NCBI GenBank assembly: GCA_017562135.1
Contig: QEYB01000187.1
Coordinates: forward strand, 62,001 to 126,000
Direction of reading: 5' to 3'
Origin: Dipylidium caninum
Taxonomy: Eukaryota > Platyhelminthes > Cestoda > Cyclophyllidea > Dipylidiidae
DNA: 64,000 nt
Part shown: piece by piece, positions 58,016 through 64,000 of the stretch
Position numbering within the stretch: the stretch's first letter is position 1
How the letters are laid out: each line of letters starts with the position of its first letter
The notes under the pieces: model-generated
Seen by the model: the letters and a program-made list of their open reading frames with translations, nothing else
Databases searched by the model: none
Told to the model about the DNA's origin: nothing
Position numbers and translations under genes: made by a program

Positions 58016-61000
58016 TTAAATGGTGCGCAAATCGGCAAAGATCCGACCGAGATCCACCATGGCGAAAGCTGAATGTGCAAGGAAACGACGCACATGTCGC
58101 AATCCTGACTCCAGCGTGTCTCTGACGGCCGTTGGAAGGACTGCTACAAAAGGAAAGCTCTTGGACTACATCGTAATTCTCGACTTCTGACATTATCATC
58201 TAGATGAAGAAGCTCGATGACTGTTGTTCTATTCTCGTAATTGTGCTTTGAGAGCCAGTGACCGCAAAATATTCCTCAAGCACGGAGTGCTGGCGCGTAA
58301 ACAAAAGTGCCCTAGCCTAGCAAAACATACTGGTCCAATCTAAGTTCAGCGTGGTGCACATCACCTGAAATCGCGGAGAATGTTACATCAAGTGTTTACG
58401 GTAGAGAACATGTAGGATTGCAAGTACGCCGCCCAAACTCGAGGAGCAGTAATTTCAGTGCGTTTTACGCTGCCTCACCCCGAGAATACCAATTTATTAA
58501 ATCCTGACGTTTTAACGCTTACTGTTACCCACTTACCAATGGCTCTGTGATAGTAAATTAAACTAAGAGAAGCAAATGACTTAAAATGTGTCAGCTTACA
58601 AAAAAACTACTGGTCGCACCAAATTGTGCGGCGTGAACTGAGGCCACTGTGGGATGTTTTGGGCTTGAGGACAACTGTTTCTAATTTCTAAAAAAGGAGC
58701 CTAGTTGAAAGAGCAAGGGATTTTAGATCACATCTTATTGGAACCCACAGAAGGGCGAATGGTAGTGCGTGAGCACCGGTCGTTGCAAAGGTCTACTGGT
58801 TTATTCCAAGTGCCGGCAGTAGGCATAAGACGGATTACAAGAATTGGGAGCGTCGTTAGGGCAATTAAAGCAAGTGTTCTACGGAAGATATACGGCTCAA
58901 AATTCCAACAATCACGTTAGACCAGTGATGAGTTGTGTGGACAAAACGCCGGCATACGCGAAGTACCGATTTTTGGATGGAAAATTTTCTTAATGTAGGG
59001 AGTTGGCTACGCTTTTGTGCCATTAGCCCAAGTTAATAGTCAACTTTTCATCTGACAGACGGTATCGAAGCAGCCGCAGAATCAGACAAAAAGAGCTCAA
59101 TAGTTTTACATATGTAACTGAAATTTAGGTAATGAAGAGACTTACAAGGGACATCGTTATCAGAACTTTTCCTCAGATTTGGTGCATTTCCCTCTGATTC
59201 CTCTTGCGACGTCGGGGGGAGAAGAAGTTGCTGGTAGAAGAGAAGTTGGCGATAGAGTTGCATTTCGGTGTAACGGGGTCGCAAGACACTGTGACCAGTG
59301 CTGCAGAGGGGACACAACGGTTGATGCTGTTGCTGCGCACCCACCATCCAGAGACCCTCTTTGCCGGAGGCGGTGATTGGAGGACAAGAAATAGCACGGG
59401 TGACGAGAGAACATGTAGGGTCCTCGCACACCAAGGGCCCTGCCTCGTAGGCTATAACATTAGCTCGAACTTGCAGTAACAACTGGTTTACCGCGGCTAC
59501 GGCGTATTTGGTGTTTTCTAAGAGATTCTCTCCGCACTCTGGACACTGACGACACAAGCAAGTAGACGAAAAGAAGAACGGAATGCGTTAGAATTCAATC
59601 AGCAATGTTAACTTTGTAAAAATCAGCTCCCGAGGGCTAAAGATCTTACAGTTTTTGCTTCTTAGCTTCTGGACATCCGCCCCAGTAGTTCCGAAGCTCT
59701 ACTCATTTCTCCTATTAGAGCACAGCAACCCAGCGGCTCAAGCGCCGCATTGTGGGTGTGTTGAATGACCAAGTGGGTTATACAGATCGCAATCGAATTG
59801 CCATGTCCAGAGTCGCACTAGCACTCCCTTTGTATATAAAGGATGACTTACTGGCTGAGTTAAAAGTGTGTATTCTATGAAGGCTTAGGACAGGATCACT
59901 TTCGCCGCATTTAATTAAGCATGCCAGTTTATGGTTTCAGAAACTTTAACTTGAAATAGGAGGAAAAACTATTTACATATGGGTTCTTCATGTGGTTGCT
60001 TTCTAACAAGACATACAACGCAAAAGGAAGTTTTGCTGATAGGACTACCGATAACCTTTTGCCAAATATAGACATGTCTTGACAAAGTTGACATTAATCC
60101 AATGAATCGACTAATGTTCGGGTTACGAAAACCAAACAGTTAACGTTAAAAGGTAAATTTGTATAAGTTCGTAACGAAGAAAATTATGACTAGTTCGCAA
60201 AGCATTCTGGATGGCAGATGTTTACCGCAGTGTTTTAAATCCATTTTCTTTTACGTAGTCGGTTAAACATAGGATTAAGAGACTTAAAAATAAAAAATGT
60301 CGTTATAGGATAAAATCCTAAGATAAATTACACAAGCAACTATTGTTAAAAACCAATAGAATGAACAGCCATGACGATTCGTTCCAAAGGTATTCGTTAT
60401 TTGTTGTTTTAGAAGAAAAAAGACGCGAACGGAACCTCTGCTGTCATAGCCTATTGCTGAAAGCCAAATTAAAAGAACCGCCTACAACACGTCGAGAAAA
60501 AGGTAACTTACCACCCAAGCGGCGAGACCGATTTGTGTGAATGGGGAAGTACGGATGAGTATCTTGCTAGAGCAGCGTCGTCCTCCATGTTGCGCAGGGC
60601 ACGTGAGAAATAAAGGATCTGTATCGTTTAGGCGGTTGCTCGAGAATAGTGATCCAAAATCATTCAACTGTAAATTGGAGAGCACAATGAAATAAAGTGG
60701 TAATTTTTAAGAGTAACACGATGCAGTGCAACTTACTTCTTGAAGAGCGTCCCCGTCACCAACGGAGGCAGCGGCGGTGGCAGCCATAGAACGTCGATAA
60801 GAAGCAGAGTCGAGACCCAGACAGTCGGCAATGTGAGCTGGTGAGGTACCCTCAATGGGGGCCACGAGGCGGGAAACCACAGGGTGGATCTGGTTTGCAA
60901 GATAGTAGTGTGCGTCAATGTCAAGTTTATGCTCCTGATCTTTTGCTCGGCTTGTTTCGAGGGGCTTTATGCTGACTGAAAGTTCAGCGGGTGAGTAAGC

Positions 61001-63505
61001 CCTTTGTACGGCCGATCTGCCGGTGCCATCATCACAGATTATGTATTCCACTGTGTCACCAGCACGGAATCGATGCCCACCGCCAACACTTGCATTGCTG
61101 CCAGAAGTCATCTCTCGGTTTAATCGCAGGGCGACTTCGACGTGTGGCTGAGACTTGGGATCAGAATAATCTTCCGGATTTTTTGTCAACATCTAGTGAG
61201 GTACAGTGAGAAAATAAGCTAGTATAAAATTATACCAGCAGGGACTGTCCCAGTTAGGAATAGGCATGTGCGTAAATTGGATGCTAATTAGAATAGTCGG
61301 TACTGTGTGGTAAAGTCAAGACCTTTGTTTATCTAAGTATAGCGAGTTTAAAAAAGTGGAATATTTAGAGCTACAAGAACTAAGATATAGGCGTTGGTAA
61401 TGAAATGCTGTTTTTCGCCAACGCATGACAATATCTACAACCGAAAATTTTACAAACATAATTTTCGTATACTAACTGATTAAAAACGGAAATGGAAACT
61501 ACAACATTTGGTTAATAAATACAATGCTCACCTTCGTAATAACAAAATCCGTCTTGGGAAGACTGCCCTCACGCACCTGTTGTGCGACATGTCGAAGGTG
61601 CTCATGAATTTGTTGGACCACGACCTCGGAGGTACCGCAGCCGGAAAGAAGAGTGTTGATGCAGAACTTGCCCACTTCAGCAGCTAGACGACACCAGTCA
61701 CGTCTGATGATGTCGAGACCCTTAATTTCGATTTTCGTTGGCGGTGGTGATGTTGCCTGTTCTGAAGGCTTTTGCTGGCGCAGACACTCAGCATATTGCA
61801 GGGGACGAGTGATGGCCAGCGCGGCGTACTTCTTCTTTGCCAACAATAGCATTGCCGCAAATACTCCGTCGGTATCAAGTTCTACCAGGCGGTAGCGACG
61901 ATTTACCTCATGCTTCACTTGCTCTCCCACTGCCAGGGCTGACAAGAGGTCAGTCGAATTCGTATTCACCATAATTGAATCTGTGTCACCGTAGATAACC
62001 TAAACGTTCGATGTATCAGTAATTTTCGATTACTTTGATGATTAAATAAATGTCTGAAAGACTAAAGTCGTACAGCAATTTCCCTACCTCAAAAGAATTG
62101 GTGGCTCTATAATTCGTTATTTGTGTACTGTATCGGATTGTTGAACAGATAATTGTAAGGGAGATGTGCTGAATTGACTCGCTTAACAACCCCATTATTT
62201 TTTCGTAACATTGTTAAAGCATGTGGGGTTGCATTAAGCGTTACCAATGAGGTCTGTTCTGGTGTGTCATCCATATTGGACAAGAAGACAATATAAATCT
62301 TTCTAAGTAACAAATAAACTTATAAAGAAGTTGGATAAAATGTTCAAGGGGAAGTTCTAAACACTAAAATATCTCGGTTATAAAGTGTGTTAATTGTTTA
62401 GGCACATCTACCTTATCGGTCATCAGATATAGGATGACGCATTCTGCTGCTATATCAGAATGCTTTCATTGATGTTATAAATTAGAAGAAATTCAATTTT
62501 GAAATAGCAGGAGGAACCTCAAGTCGCATGGAAGTCGTCGAGCGCTTTATATCTCGCTAACCTCAACGGCAACTAAGAGAGATACAATGTATAAAGACAA
62601 CTTGCGACCCAGAAAACTGATAATTGTATGCCCACATACCCATTCCACTACCAGCTCATTGCAGAGCTGTAAAGCGTTAAAGAAGCCACTTCATCACACT
62701 CAACCTGTCAATAGGCCAAATCCAGAGAAGCCCAGTAAATTAACTCCAAACGGTGCCCTTCGAAAAGCAGAGCGACAAAATGTTTGCGTCGATAAATCGT
62801 GAATACAAACAGTTATGTTGGGTCATAAATCAAAATATGCGAGTGGAAATTGCAACCATCACTAACTTACAAAAAACCAAGGGAAAAAATGTCTCGACTT
62901 ATGGGAAAAATACGTTGTGCGCAGATCATATTAAGTATTACTTGTTGGTTAGTTAACGACTGACATGTTTCCCCTTTCCTTTCACCGTGATAAAAAAACC
63001 TAAACTAGTGTTAGATATTAGGGCAAATAACTGATACTATCCTTAAAAAATTCCCCTTGAAAACCACATTGATAAACATTACTCGGTGAAAGATAACCCT
63101 CAAGTATAAGTTCAAACCCACATCAAGCTTCATATTTTCCACTAGTTCTTTCGTATTAATGAGGAGGGCACGTCCTAGACCAGTGACGAGAGCAGCGAGA
63201 CCGCGGGCACAGAACCGAGAGGCACTGGAACCGAGGCAACCATAGACTGAGTTGGCAGTGATCTTCAACGCTTGTTGGCGGATGTTCCACTGAGCCAACT
63301 GTGACGCATTAGCGGTGCCCGAGACGGAGGCGGTGGCAATCAGTTTTTTCACTTCCTTACGACTTTCTACTAGTCGCCGCACTTCCGAGGGCAAGATACC
63401 GGGCGCTTTCGAAGTCGACAAATGTTGATTCTGCGTTGGCTTCGTTCCACTTGCTTGCGTAATACTCGCTATCAGCTCCGAGATGAACAAAGCGTCGGTT
63501 CCTGT
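58016..63505 (-). CDS. POLA1: POLA1, DNA polymerase alpha catalytic subunit, 3' half
   Basis: B-family polymerase that extends RNA primers during replication initiation. Exons seen from 5' to 3': 63122-63505 (upstream end possibly 63556), 61532-61999, 60737-61192, 60512-60667, 59146-59545, 58016-58165. Exon one here covers GILPSEVRRLVESRKEVK and ALKITANSVYGCLG (region III). The next starts with VIYGDTDSIMVNTN, the catalytic YGDTDS, and has LLLAKKKYAAL and GLDIIRRDW. Then come LTKNPEDY, AGDTVEYIICDDG and the C-terminal zinc module (CPAQ...C, CPEC, CEDPTC, CPLC). The last exon ends LGRIFADLRTI, as in the family. Palm region II (SLYPSII) lies beyond the window edge. All junctions are in phase except the last (59146 to 58165), which is off by one base; a missed short exon, a 28-nt intron after 59146 or an indel could explain it. 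Confidence 0.93.
62000..63121 (-). other. 1.1-kb intron of POLA1
   Basis: It begins GTGGGT and ends GTTTAG on the minus strand. It splits the catalytic motif so that the Asp before VIYGDTDS is in the upstream exon. No gene seen inside. Confidence 0.75.
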
Positions 63506-63556
63506 CTTAAAGTGGAGAACAGAATGTTGGACATTATGAACACAATTCACAAAAGC

Positions 63557-64000
63557 CTATAAAATTTCATGAGTAAGAACATGTGATTTCTTCAAATTTT
63601 AAGACGTGGCAAGAGCATGCTGGAAAACCCAAAATGAAGTGTGAATAAAAGCAAAAACTACATTTAGATGTGAAAGTGTAGGTAATTTGTGTCAAAAATG
63701 TCCAAAAAACGAGTTACTGACATACACATAATTATGAGCTCTATGGAAGTGATCAAGCAATAACTTAAAACCCGGCCAGCAGACGCCCCTGGAGGGGGAG
63801 GAGAGGGGGGGGGCATAATGCCAAAGACTAAAAAGTCCGCTATAAACGGGAGTGAACACTGAGTTCCAAGTAGAAATTTTGCAGAGTAGTTAGGGTGCGT
63901 CCAACTGGAAGTGTCCTAATGCTTTCAAGCCAAGAAACGTGTTTTAAAAAGAAACGCAACGTTTCACCTTTACTTCCATAACTTAGCGGTTTTCAACAAG
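63557..64000. other. Right edge, probably POLA1 intron
   Basis: No coding exon recognised. As POLA1 continues to the right, this is probably intronic. It contains a G-run near 63797-63815. Confidence 0.5.

Overview
The window reads as nuclear DNA of a parasitic flatworm, most likely a tapeworm (Cestoda). The evidence is a cluster of roughly 70-residue double EF-hand proteins of the tegumental / calcareous-corpuscle 8 kDa calcium-binding type, introns as short as 34 to 37 nt next to introns of 50 to 80 nt, a mariner element, and divergent but clear metazoan housekeeping genes. No tRNA, rRNA, CRISPR or prokaryotic operon structure was seen.

Region 1 (1 to about 26.9 kb) is visibly GC-richer and gene-poor. 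It holds seven dispersed small EF-hand genes on both strands (minus: about 1.1, 2.7, 5.8, 11.3 and 21.0 kb; plus: 6.95 and 16.5 kb). Six share an 8-nt coding first exon, a phase-2 intron and one exon with both EF-hands. Each has a TATA-like box about 37 to 55 bases upstream of the ATG, and five of the seven have a CCAAT box about 45 to 55 bases before the TATA. Five have canonical calcium loops. Two (16.5 and 21.0 kb) have degenerate loops, and the last is intronless. A 311-bp near-identical inverted duplication carrying an exon-like ORF lies at 12.5 and 15.3 kb, and an orphan exon at 17.7 kb.

Region 2 (about 27 to 36.5 kb) is AT-richer. It contains a CEP95-like centrosomal coiled-coil gene (plus, with a single-base frameshift), SMG9 (plus, seven exons resolved to a 663-residue protein) and, just after it, a 1.27-kb mariner element. 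The mariner transposase ORF is intact but its third catalytic Asp is Gly.

Region 3 (36.5 to 52 kb) is mostly intergenic, with simple repeats and G-tracts. It holds a Snail/Scratch-type zinc-finger exon (minus, with a homopolymer frameshift) and a five-exon gene for a protein with two tandem FLYWCH/FAR1-like zinc-binding domains (plus).

Region 4 (52.9 to 64 kb) has PREB/SEC12 (plus, five exons, 652 residues) converging on the 3' half of POLA1 (minus, six exons seen, 5' part beyond the right edge). The genes in regions 2 to 4 do not form a pathway: they cover mRNA surveillance, centrosome, transcription control, COPII secretion and DNA replication. The functional cluster of the window is the EF-hand family. 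Exon boundaries were set by eye from splice consensus, phase and family similarity. Three genes have junctions or homopolymers that break phase, which may be assembly errors.
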